DNA from: Anaerolineales bacterium
Lineage (GTDB): Bacteria > Chloroflexota > Anaerolineae > Anaerolineales > E44-bin32
Length of the DNA stretch: 34,770 bases
Assembly: GCA_016927115.1 (NCBI GenBank)
Contig: JAFGNH010000058.1
Span: forward strand, 1 to 34,770
Direction: 5' to 3'
In this document: piece after piece, positions 1-6,819 of the stretch
Numbering within the stretch: the first letter of the stretch is position 1
Layout of the letters: each line of letters opens with the position of its first letter
The notes under the pieces: model-generated
Database searches by the model: none
What the model saw: only the letters and a program-made list of their open reading frames with translations
What the model was told of the DNA's origin: nothing
Program-made: the position numbers and the translations under genes

Positions 1-20
1 TCCTCGTTCTACCCTCTACG

Positions 21-263
21 TGTCGTTGCGAGCTTGCGAAGCAATCTGCGGTTGACTGTACTGGTCTGATGGATTCACTCAAAGCAGGATACCTCACTGG
101 ATTATTAAACCCGGATTAACCATCAGAGTGGTATGCGCCAGGTTTATAAAGGTTCCACACCTGAAGAAGATCCATTCAACCCGCTGAGCTAAAAGCAGGT
201 TGCCACGATCGCTCCTGTTTTATCGGGGTTCCGGCAATCATCAGGACGCTCCTCGCAAGGACA
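21..263. repeat. MITE-like non-coding repeat element, degenerate
   Basis: The segment begins with TGTCGTTGCGAG (21-32) and ends with CTCGCAAGGACA (252-263), which are inverted copies matching at 11 of 12 positions. Inside are the phrases GCGAAGCAATCTG (about 36-48) and TTGCCACGATCGCTCCT (about 200-216), and just outside is a related TTACCACGGCCGCTCCTC (about 271-288). Phrases of this kind are typical of short palindromic intergenic repeats scattered through many bacterial genomes, including Chloroflexota. No transposase is present and no convincing reading frame covers the region. Copy number elsewhere in the genome cannot be seen from here. Nothing else recognisable lies between 264 and the LCP gene except a possible TACAAT -10 box at 416-421. 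Confidence 0.45.
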
Positions 264-429
264 CCCGGGTTGTTACCACGGCCGCTCCTCTCATTTCCAT
301 GGGTTTCAACTCCGGATTCTTGAGACAGAAGTAGTAATTATTTATTCCAACCCATCTTAGGAATTCAGTAGTTATGTCACCTTACAGGACTATTCCTGCG
401 CACCAGGTTCTGGTTTACAATCTACCGCG

Positions 430-1509
430 ATGAGTAAAAAAGGAACCGATGACTTTTCTGCCGGACTGGACCCCTTCAATTCTGCAGAAGATACGAGGGA
501 AACACACACACACCAGGAAAAAACCCGCCGTTTAATATCGCGGCCGGATCCAAACACCACGCCTCCCTGGAACACCAATGGCACACAGCCATCCAGGGCT
601 CCAGTTCAGGATGATCCGCTCGGCCGCTTCCAGGCCTTGAGGCCTGTAAGCACACCGCTGCCCCTTGAACCTCCAACTCCTGTAATTCCTCGAAAACGGC
701 GCGGCTGCGGCTGCCGCCTTATCCTGCTCCTCACGATTACCAGCCTGCTGTATCTTCTCTTCCCGATGCACACCAATATGCTTGTACTCGGCCTTGACCG
801 CGCCCCGGAAGGAACTGACGCCAGCCGTACAGACACCAACATCCTGATAAGTGTGATCCCTCTGCAGCCGACCGTTAACATGCTATCCATCCCTCGGGAC
901 CTGTGGGTCCCCATCCCGGATGTCGGAGAGAACCGCATCAACACAGCGCATTACTTCGCGGAACTTTCTCAGCCCGGCAGCGGGCCGCAGGCTGCGTTGG
1001 AGACTGTGCGTGTGAATTTCGGAGTGACAGTGCATTATTACGCCCGCATTCGTTTCGATGGCCTGCAGGATATGGTAAACAGCATGGGGGGTGTAACAAT
1101 CGACCTGCCCACCGCCATGTCCGGTTATGACGCTGGAAAACATCAACTCAATGGGGAGCAGGCGCTTGCTTTCGCCAGAAACCGGCAGGGGAGCGACGAC
1201 TTTTTCCGTATGCAGAGAGGCCAGCTTTTGATTACAAGTGTGATGATAAAACTCGCCAACCCGGTCAACTGGATCTACCTGCCCGCTGTTTTCCGTGCTG
1301 CATTCCAATCCACGGATACCAATATCCCAATCTGGCAAATGCCGCGCCTGGGCCTTGCCTTGTTCCGGGCTGTTTTGAGTAATACCTTAAACACACAAAC
1401 TATCACACGTGACATGGTGACCCCTTTCACCACCAACCAGGGTGCCAACGTGCTGCTGCCCGACTGGGCTGCGATTAATCCACTGATAGCAGAAATGTTC
1501 GGCCGGTAA
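430..1509 (+). CDS. LCP (LytR-CpsA-Psr) family protein
   Basis: A 359-residue protein. It has a long charged, proline-rich cytoplasmic N-terminus (about 1-90), one membrane segment (about 96-112, after a CGC motif) and an extracytoplasmic LCP domain from about 115 on. Hallmarks seen are NMLVLGLDR followed by SRTDTN (Arg133, Asp135), SIPRDLWV (Arg156) and the late FARNRQGSDDFFRMQRGQ block, which supply the pyrophosphate-binding arginines and aspartates of the family. LCP proteins attach undecaprenyl-linked glycopolymers to the cell wall or other acceptors. The C-terminus after about 290 is a short helical tail. The assigned ATG has a poor ribosome binding site, and a possible TACAAT box lies only 9 bases upstream, so translation may start from a very short leader. 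The gene appears monocistronic; the glycopolymer it handles is unknown. Confidence 0.88.
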   Translation: MSKKGTDDFSAGLDPFNSAEDTRETHTHQEKTRRLISRPDPNTTPPWNTNGTQPSRAPVQDDPLGRFQALRPVSTPLPLEPPTPVIPRKRRGCGCRLILLLTITSLLYLLFPMHTNMLVLGLDRAPEGTDASRTDTNILISVIPLQPTVNMLSIPRDLWVPIPDVGENRINTAHYFAELSQPGSGPQAALETVRVNFGVTVHYYARIRFDGLQDMVNSMGGVTIDLPTAMSGYDAGKHQLNGEQALAFARNRQGSDDFFRMQRGQLLITSVMIKLANPVNWIYLPAVFRAAFQSTDTNIPIWQMPRLGLALFRAVLSNTLNTQTITRDMVTPFTTNQGANVLLPDWAAINPLIAEMFGR

Positions 1510-1729
1510 CAGCTTTCAACGCAGCCGTACTTCTCCATCACTTGTATTTTCGAGACAGTGGATTTTGGCAATCTGTAAATATCCCCGGCTCCTTGCATTC
1601 TTCTCTGGATGGCACGTGGCGAAATGGGGGCTGAAAAGCTCTCAATCACGCAACCCGGGCTGTCCTTTACCGTATAGTGTATGGAAAAACAATAAATCAA
1701 ACGAACCCTGAAACAATGGAGGTGGAAGA

Positions 1730-1870
1730 ATGGGAATCCTGATCGGTTTTATAGGTTTGATCGTCGGCCTGGTTTTCGGTTTAATCGGTGGATTGATCGG
1801 TCTGGTGTTTGGTATTCTCGGTGGAATACTTGGCGCGCTGGGGGGCTTACTGGGGCTGATCTTTGCCTGA
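1730..1870 (+). CDS. 46-residue glycine-zipper hydrophobic membrane peptide
   Basis: This short frame starts at an ATG placed 4 bases after a strong GGAGGTGG Shine-Dalgarno sequence and ends at TGA. The product consists almost entirely of Gly, Leu, Ile, Val, Phe and Ala and has no charged residue. Glycines recur every three to four residues (GLIVGLVFG, GGLIG, GGILGALGG), a glycine-zipper pattern suited to tight helix packing in a membrane. It is long enough for one long or two short helices. No family was recognised. Possible roles include a small membrane-stress or pore-forming peptide, or a subunit of a membrane complex. A hairpin and T-rich run follow within 40 to 90 bases, so it may be a free-standing transcription unit. 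The start is well supported; the function is unknown. Confidence 0.6.
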   Translation: MGILIGFIGLIVGLVFGLIGGLIGLVFGILGGILGALGGLLGLIFA

Positions 1871-1906
1871 CCCGCGCTCAGGCACCCTGTCACCCGGCCC
1901 CGGTAG

Positions 1907-1962
1907 ATCCTGCCGTGAGAGATTCTCTTGCGGCAGGATTCACTTTTCCCCACCTTTTTTTT
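1907..1962 (+). terminator. Terminator-like hairpin between small peptide gene and aroH
   Basis: ATCCTGCCG (1907-1915) is perfectly complementary to CGGCAGGAT (1931-1939). A T-rich stretch follows, ending in nine T residues up to 1962. The T tract starts about 15 bases after the stem, which is further than ideal. It would end the rightward transcript of the small peptide gene, and the same stem also lies just past the stop of the leftward chorismate mutase gene. Confidence 0.45.
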
Positions 1963-2320
1963 AAACCAGATCCGGCCGCAGCGCCACCGCATCCCTCAGA
2001 TAACTGTGCTGCATTTCTGCCTGGGTCTTATCCGTATCCCACAACACCAGTACCCGAATACACATGGGCAGTGAATCCTGCACCGGCATCTCCTGAACAC
2101 AGAGCAGCGCCGCCCGGGTCCATCCCAGTTCCCTTGCTGCAGCTGCAGGCGCTGCGGCATCGAGGTCCGGGGTAGCTGAAAACCAGGCGCTCACGACTCT
2201 ATCGGTCTGGAGGTCATTCTTTGCCACAAGATCCTGGAGCATCTCACGGGCGGCCGCCAGGATTGCACTGCGAGAATTGGTCTCCACGGTAATCGCACCG
2301 CGTATTGCACATAACCCCAT
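1961..2320 (-). CDS. aroH: Chorismate mutase, monofunctional AroH class
   Basis: A 119-residue protein converting chorismate to prephenate, the first committed step to Phe and Tyr. It matches the trimeric Bacillus-type AroH fold in length and motifs: IRGAITVE near the N-terminus (active-site Arg), TPDLDAAAPA, the glutamate in VQEMPVQDSLP, CIRVLVLWDT (second Arg), and the C-terminal SYLRDAVALRPDL carrying the Tyr and Arg of the active site. The start used here is the second in-frame ATG, since AGGGAG lies 6 bases upstream of it; the ATG six codons earlier would be almost leaderless relative to the promoter at 2347-2374. It is transcribed away from the aro operon, whose tyrA needs its product prephenate. 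Both divergent units together give a full route to tyrosine. Confidence 0.93.
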   Translation of the reverse strand: MGLCAIRGAITVETNSRSAILAAAREMLQDLVAKNDLQTDRVVSAWFSATPDLDAAAPAAAARELGWTRAALLCVQEMPVQDSLPMCIRVLVLWDTDKTQAEMQHSYLRDAVALRPDLV

Positions 2321-2346
2321 GAGTTTCTCCCTTTTCATTTCGCTTC

Positions 2347-2374
2347 ATTGTAACCAATACAGTGCTTTCTTCAA
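2347..2374 (-). promoter_or_regulatory. Candidate sigma70-type promoter of aroH
   Basis: On the minus strand TTGAAG (2374-2369) and TACAAT (2352-2347) are separated by 16 bases. Transcription would start near 2340, about 20 bases before the chosen aroH ATG, which supports that start. Confidence 0.55.
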
Positions 2375-2556
2375 AGGCTGCAATTGACCCGTTTTTCCAT
2401 GTGGGTAAAACAGGGGAAGAAGAATCTGAACCGGGAAACCTTCCGATTGAAAGGTTGCCTGGAACCCGTCCATACGGATGAAACGGCTCCACATGCTTTC
2501 CATTCGTGTACAGACAGATAAAACCTTAAATGATTTAACCTATCCCAGGGAAACGC

Positions 2557-2586
2557 TTGACGCCGGCGTAATAACTGTGCTATGAT
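2557..2586 (+). promoter_or_regulatory. Sigma70-type promoter of the aromatic operon
   Basis: TTGACG (2557-2562) and TATGAT (2581-2586) are separated by 18 bases. Initiation is expected near 2593, leaving a very short untranslated stretch before the leader-peptide ATG at 2609 and a transcribed leader of roughly 180 bases before the first structural gene. Confidence 0.75.
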
Positions 2587-2608
2587 CTTTCAAATTATGG
2601 AAAAACAG

Positions 2609-2686
2609 ATGGCACGCACAGCTTTCTTTTTTTATTACTATTATTTTACGACGGAGGCCGCCCCCCCGCTGCTGTGCGCTGACTGA
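2609..2686 (+). CDS. Aromatic operon leader peptide (Phe/Tyr attenuator peptide)
   Basis: A 25-residue frame, MARTA-FFFYYYYF-TTEAAPPLLCAD. Codons 6 to 13 are eight consecutive aromatic codons (TTC TTT TTT TAT TAC TAT TAT TTT), four for Phe and four for Tyr. It sits between a good promoter and a strong intrinsic terminator directly ahead of the DAHP synthase gene, exactly where a ribosome-stalling control peptide belongs. Its only visible Shine-Dalgarno-like element is GGA at 2599-2601. In-frame ATGs at 2597 and 2582 exist, but the first would be nearly leaderless and the second lies inside the -10 box. Low charged Phe- or Tyr-tRNA would stall ribosomes at 2624-2647. Its presence and position are read directly; the regulatory role is inferred from the established pheA and pheST attenuation mechanisms. 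Confidence 0.85.
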   Translation: MARTAFFFYYYYFTTEAAPPLLCAD

Positions 2687-2743
2687 TTGACACTAAATAC
2701 AGGTTTACCCAGGCGCTGAGCATCGGCTCAGCGCCTTTTTTTT
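2615..2743 (+). promoter_or_regulatory. Ribosome-mediated transcription attenuator, Phe/Tyr responsive
   Basis: Three elements fit an attenuator. CGCACAGC at the start of the leader peptide (2615-2622) is perfectly complementary to GCTGTGCG near its end (2671-2678), so the aromatic codons lie in the loop of a protector hairpin. GCGCTGA at 2676-2682 is repeated at 2713-2719 in the left arm of the terminator, so the upstream copy can compete for the right arm TCAGCGC (2728-2734). A ribosome stalled on the aromatic codons would free the upstream copy and weaken termination. The alternative pairing between the upstream segment and the left terminator arm is short. The exact antiterminator is therefore an inference. 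Confidence 0.7.
2712..2743 (+). terminator. Intrinsic terminator of the aro leader (attenuator stem)
   Basis: GGCGCTGAGC (2712-2721) and GCTCAGCGCC (2726-2735) form a perfect 10-bp stem with an ATCG loop. Eight T residues follow (2736-2743). It lies 30 bases before the DAHP synthase start, so it can only act on the operon's own leader transcript. Confidence 0.93.
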
Positions 2744-2772
2744 ATATATATTGCCAGGATTGGGAGAATCTT

Positions 2773-3786
2773 ATGATCATCGTTATGAAAAAGGAAGCAA
2801 ACGCCGCCGATATTGCCATGGTTGTCGCTCGAGTTGAAAAACTCGGCTACCAGGCCCATTTAAGTACAGGTGAAGAGCGTACGATTATCGGCCTGATCGG
2901 CGGTCAGCGGCCGGTGGATAAAACACAATTTGAAGTGCTCGAGCCTGTAGAAAAAGCCATGCCCGTGATGCATCCGTACAAACTTGCCTCACGTGACATG
3001 CACCCTAACGGCACGATGGTTGCCCTGAACGGCTTCAAACTCGGTGGGGAAAAGATAGGTATCATCGCCGGTCCGTGTGCCGTCGAGAGCCGCTCCCAGT
3101 TCCTGGAAACAGCATATGCTGTGAAGGAAGCAGGCGCCACAGCGCTTCGTGGGGGAATCTTCAAACCACGATCTTCTCCTTACAGTTTCCAGGGCCTCGG
3201 TGAAGAGGGATTGGAACTGATAAGCGAAGCGTATGAGCTTACCGGGCTGCCTGTTGTTACAGAAGCGCTCTCCCCGGAGCAGGTACCACTGGTCGCCAGA
3301 CATGCGGCCATGATCCAGGTTGGTGCCCGCAATATGCAGAACTTCGCCCTGCTCCAGGCGGTCGGCCAGTCGGGCCAACCGGTGCTCCTTAAACGCGGCA
3401 TGATGGCCACGATTGAAGAGTGGCTGATGGCAGCAGAATATATCCTGGCAAATGGTAACCCTCATGTTGTTCTGTGTGAGCGTGGTATCCGCACTTTTGA
3501 ACGCGCCACACGCAACAGTACCGATATCAGCTCCATCCCGGTTATCAAGCAGGCATCTCATCTACCGATCATTCTCGACCCCAGCCACAGCACCGGGCGC
3601 CATAACTACGTGGCTGCTGTCGCCCGGGCCGGTATCGCAGCCGGTGCAGATGGGCTGATTATCGAAGTCCACCCCCGACCCGAAGAAGCTCTGTCAGACG
3701 GTGCTCAATCCTTGAAACCGGAAAAGTTTGCTCGTTTGGTAGAAGAAACACGGGCAATCGCCGCGGCTATCGGGAGGAGCCTGTAA
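2773..3786 (+). CDS. aroF: 3-deoxy-7-phosphoheptulonate (DAHP) synthase with N-terminal regulatory domain
   Basis: Condenses PEP with erythrose-4-phosphate, the entry step of the shikimate pathway. The 337-residue protein has an N-terminal ferredoxin-like/ACT-like domain (about 1-70, beginning MIIVMKKEA) as in the Thermotoga-type class I-beta enzymes, where this domain mediates feedback by aromatic amino acids. The barrel shows AGPCAVES (100-106), LRGGIFKPRSSPYSFQG (125-141), KRGMMAT, CERGIRTFE, DPSHSTGR and EVHPRPEEA. These supply metal and phosphate ligands (the Cys, His, Glu and Asp positions of the family). GGGAG lies 8 bases before the ATG. It is the first structural gene after the attenuator, and its stop overlaps the tyrA start (TAATG). 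Regulation is thus likely at two levels: attenuation and allostery. Confidence 0.95.
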   Translation: MIIVMKKEANAADIAMVVARVEKLGYQAHLSTGEERTIIGLIGGQRPVDKTQFEVLEPVEKAMPVMHPYKLASRDMHPNGTMVALNGFKLGGEKIGIIAGPCAVESRSQFLETAYAVKEAGATALRGGIFKPRSSPYSFQGLGEEGLELISEAYELTGLPVVTEALSPEQVPLVARHAAMIQVGARNMQNFALLQAVGQSGQPVLLKRGMMATIEEWLMAAEYILANGNPHVVLCERGIRTFERATRNSTDISSIPVIKQASHLPIILDPSHSTGRHNYVAAVARAGIAAGADGLIIEVHPRPEEALSDGAQSLKPEKFARLVEETRAIAAAIGRSL

Positions 3787-4664
3787 TGCGCCTCTCTTCG
3801 CTGCGGGTCTGCATTGTCGGGCTGGGACTGATGGGCGGCTCGCTGGCAGCAGCGTTGAAGGGCAGCTGTGATTTTCTGATCGGCTATGATCGCGATCCCG
3901 CCACACGCAATCAGGCCGGGCGGCTTGGCCTGTGCAACAGTGTAGCCCCAGATCTTTCCTCTGCCTTACAAAACACCGACCTGCTGCTGCTGGCAGTGCC
4001 GGTGCGTTCCATCCTCTCCATCCTCAGCCAGATCGGTAATATGCTGCCGCAGCCAGCCCTGGTAATGGACATCGGTTCAACAAAAGCTGTTGTCCTTACA
4101 GCAATGGAAAAGCTGCCCGCCGGTGTCGATGCCATCGGTGGACATCCCATGTGCGGTAAAGAGGTGTCCGGAATAGCAGCCGTTGATGCGGAGCTGTATC
4201 GAGGCTGCCGGTTTGTTCTCTGCCCACTCGAACGCACCCGGCCCGAATCACTCGAACTGGCCAGGGAACTTATCAGCCTGCTTGAGGCGGTTCCGCTGGT
4301 GATGGATTCCGCGCAGCATGACCGGCTTGTTGCGCTCACCAGCCACCTGCCCTATCTGCTGGCGTCTATATTGGTTCAGACTGCCTCGTCACAGGCCGGT
4401 ACCCAAGCTGTCTGGGATCTGGCTGCCGGCGGCTTTCGCGATACATCACGCGTCGCTGCCAGCAATCTGGCAATGATGATAGATATTCTGCTAACCAACC
4501 AGCGCCCCATCCTGGATGCACTCTCCACCAGCCAGGCACTCCTGCAGGATCTCTCGGAAGCCATATTACAGAAGGACGAGGAGGAACTCCATGCCATCCT
4601 TGAGCCAGCCCGTCAAATCAGAGCTTCACTAATCCTCCCGCCGGCTGAAGAGAAGGAAGCCTGA
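3786..4664 (+). CDS. tyrA: Prephenate dehydrogenase
   Basis: Oxidatively decarboxylates prephenate to 4-hydroxyphenylpyruvate, the branch to tyrosine. The 292-residue protein starts with a Rossmann nucleotide-binding motif VGLGLMGGS (Gly12, Gly14, Gly17) and carries DIGSTK, GGHPMCGKEVSG (catalytic His region) and DSAQHDRLVALTSHLPYLLA, all typical of TyrA. The C-terminus ends soon after the helical dimerisation domain, so no ACT domain is attached. Control by tyrosine would have to come from elsewhere, such as the leader attenuator. Its start overlaps the aroF stop and its stop overlaps the aroA start (TGATG), which indicates translational coupling. An arogenate-using variant cannot be excluded from sequence alone. 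Confidence 0.92.
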   Translation: MRLSSLRVCIVGLGLMGGSLAAALKGSCDFLIGYDRDPATRNQAGRLGLCNSVAPDLSSALQNTDLLLLAVPVRSILSILSQIGNMLPQPALVMDIGSTKAVVLTAMEKLPAGVDAIGGHPMCGKEVSGIAAVDAELYRGCRFVLCPLERTRPESLELARELISLLEAVPLVMDSAQHDRLVALTSHLPYLLASILVQTASSQAGTQAVWDLAAGGFRDTSRVAASNLAMMIDILLTNQRPILDALSTSQALLQDLSEAILQKDEEELHAILEPARQIRASLILPPAEEKEA

Positions 4665-5956
4665 TGAATCTGACACTATCCGGAAACGCAAAGCCACTGC
4701 TCGGAAACCCGCAGCTGCCGGGAGACAAATCGATATCACACCGCGCCCTGCTGCTGGCCAGTTTGGCGGAAGGACCGAGCCGGATTCGCAACTTCCTTCA
4801 TGCAGGTGTTACAGATGTGATGGTAAAGAGCCTTTCTGCACTGGGTATCGAGACTGAATACCTCAACCAGGATGATCTGCTGGTTCTCGGCCATGTCTGG
4901 CAGGCACCGGAACGCACCCTGGACTGCGGCAATTCCGGCACCACCATGCGTTTTCTGCTCGGAGCATTGGCGTCCAGCACGTTTGTATCCACGCTTGACG
5001 GCACCGACAGATTGCGCCAGCGGCCGATGGCCCGGGTGGTTGAACCGCTTACCCGGATGGGCGCCAACATCCGCACCCCTTCTGCAAAACACCTGGCACC
5101 GCTGACCATCCAGGGAGGCCCCCTGCACGGTATTGAATACACCCTTCCGGTAGCTTCAGCACAGGTGAAAACCGCCCTGCTTATAGCCGCCTTGAACGCA
5201 GAAGGCCCCACCATACTGGAGGAACCCGGACCCTCGCGCGATCACACAGAACGTATGCTGATAAGTATGGGCGTTTCGCTGCAAAAAAATGGAAACCGGA
5301 TCCGCCTGGAGCCTGAAAACACTAAGCTGCCGCCGCTGAGTACAACCGTCCCGCGGGACATCTCCGCTGCAGCCTTCCTCATCACCGCTGCGCTCATTGT
5401 TCCCGGGTCCAGACTGTACCTCAACCAGCTGGGCGTCAACCCGACCCGGACTGGACTGATAGACGTAATCAAACGTATGGGCGCCCGGATCAAAACCGGG
5501 CCTGTCACAGTGATCAACAGTGAACCCGTGACCGATCTTGAAATCTCATTCAGCGAACTGCAGGCAACTGATATTTTCGGTGAAAATGTAGTCCGGATGA
5601 TTGATGAGTTTCCCATTTTCGCAATTGCCGCCACACAGGCAAAAGGAACCACAACAGTACGGGATGCCGGGGAACTTCGCATCAAGGAGTCCGACCGTAT
5701 CACCGCCCTGGTCACCGAACTTCGCAAGATGGGTGCAGCGATCGAGGAGTGCTCTGATGGCTTCGTGGTGGACGGCCCCACCAGGCTGAAGGGCGCTGTG
5801 GTGCAATCGCACGGGGACCACCGCCTTGCGATGGCTCTCTCTATCGCCGGCCTGGTTGCCGAAGGCGAAACCGTCGTGGAAGGGGCGGATTCCATCGAGC
5901 AGTCTTTCCCGTCTTTTCCCTCGGTGCTGGCTGAAATGGGTGTGGATATCCGATGA
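4664..5956 (+). CDS. aroA: 3-phosphoshikimate 1-carboxyvinyltransferase (EPSP synthase)
   Basis: Transfers the enolpyruvyl group of PEP to shikimate-3-phosphate. Length (430 residues) is standard. Motifs seen in order: GDKSISHRALLLASLAEG near the N-terminus (Lys, Ser and Arg of the active site), GNSGTTMRFLLG, DRLRQRPM, the SAQVKTALL segment, RDHTERML, an IKESDRI loop and HGDHRLAMA near the C-terminus. The two-domain inverted alpha/beta architecture is complete, with no gaps. The start shares bases with the tyrA stop and the final codons overlap aroE by four bases (ATGA). Confidence 0.96.
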   Translation: MNLTLSGNAKPLLGNPQLPGDKSISHRALLLASLAEGPSRIRNFLHAGVTDVMVKSLSALGIETEYLNQDDLLVLGHVWQAPERTLDCGNSGTTMRFLLGALASSTFVSTLDGTDRLRQRPMARVVEPLTRMGANIRTPSAKHLAPLTIQGGPLHGIEYTLPVASAQVKTALLIAALNAEGPTILEEPGPSRDHTERMLISMGVSLQKNGNRIRLEPENTKLPPLSTTVPRDISAAAFLITAALIVPGSRLYLNQLGVNPTRTGLIDVIKRMGARIKTGPVTVINSEPVTDLEISFSELQATDIFGENVVRMIDEFPIFAIAATQAKGTTTVRDAGELRIKESDRITALVTELRKMGAAIEECSDGFVVDGPTRLKGAVVQSHGDHRLAMALSIAGLVAEGETVVEGADSIEQSFPSFPSVLAEMGVDIR

Positions 5957-6819
5957 AAAAAGTGGGGTTGTTGGGTTTTGGTATCGGCTACTCACTTTCG
6001 CCGGCGATGCACAACGCTGCGTTTGCCGATCATGAACTACCCTGGCACTATCACCTGCTGGATGTTTCACCCGAAACGCTCCAGGGGGCCCTCTCAATGC
6101 TGCGGCAGGATCCATGGATGGGTGCAAATGTAACCATCCCCTTCAAGGAAGCTGTACTTCCTTATCTCGATCAACTCAGCCCGGCCGCTGAAAGTATTGG
6201 TGCAGTGAATACTATTGTCCGCCGGAAGGGCCGGTTAATCGGAGAAAACACTGATTATGCCGGATTCCGCCAGGATCTGGAAACTCTCGGCTGGCTGGAA
6301 AACCCGGGGAAGGTGCTGATTTTCGGAGCCGGCGGAGCCGCCCGGGCAGCTGCTCTGGCACTTCTTCAGGAAAGCTGCCCGGTAAGCTTGCTTGCCAGAA
6401 CTCCTTCCAGGGCTGAAAAGTTCTTCTCGTCACTCGAACCTGCGCTGCAGTCAAAGCTCGATCTGCTGCCGTTGAACCCTGAGTCAGTCCGCAAGGCCGC
6501 AGCCCATGCCGTACTGGTGGTTAACGCCACACCGCTGGGTGGAGCCGCATTGCCCACAAAGAACCCATGGCCAGAGGTTGTTCAGCCGCCACCATCAGCC
6601 CGTTTCTACGACTTGACCTACAACCCACCTGTGACTCCCTTTCTGCAATATGCCCGCTTTTCCGGCCTTCCGGCAAGCAGCGGATTAGGAATGCTGGTGG
6701 CTCAAGGCGCTCTGTCTTTCCAGCTCTGGACAGGCCAGGCACCAAATCTGATATTGCTGCGCGCTGCCGCGCTTCTCGAACTGGAGGAATACCATGCTTC
6801 GATTTCTGACAGCCGGTGA
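5953..6819 (+). CDS. aroE: Shikimate dehydrogenase
   Basis: NADP(H)-dependent reduction of 3-dehydroshikimate to shikimate. The 288-residue protein carries the substrate-site motif GYSLSPAMHNAAF near residue 11, NVTIPFKE with the catalytic Lys, NTDYAGF with the catalytic Asp region, a dinucleotide-binding GAGGAARAA motif around 120 and a C-terminal GLGMLVAQGALSF segment. All are canonical. It starts within the aroA stop (ATGA) and its last 26 bases are shared with the start of aroC in another frame. The C-terminal extension beyond LLELEEY is encoded entirely in that overlap. Confidence 0.95.
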   Translation: MKKVGLLGFGIGYSLSPAMHNAAFADHELPWHYHLLDVSPETLQGALSMLRQDPWMGANVTIPFKEAVLPYLDQLSPAAESIGAVNTIVRRKGRLIGENTDYAGFRQDLETLGWLENPGKVLIFGAGGAARAAALALLQESCPVSLLARTPSRAEKFFSSLEPALQSKLDLLPLNPESVRKAAAHAVLVVNATPLGGAALPTKNPWPEVVQPPPSARFYDLTYNPPVTPFLQYARFSGLPASSGLGMLVAQGALSFQLWTGQAPNLILLRAAALLELEEYHASISDSR

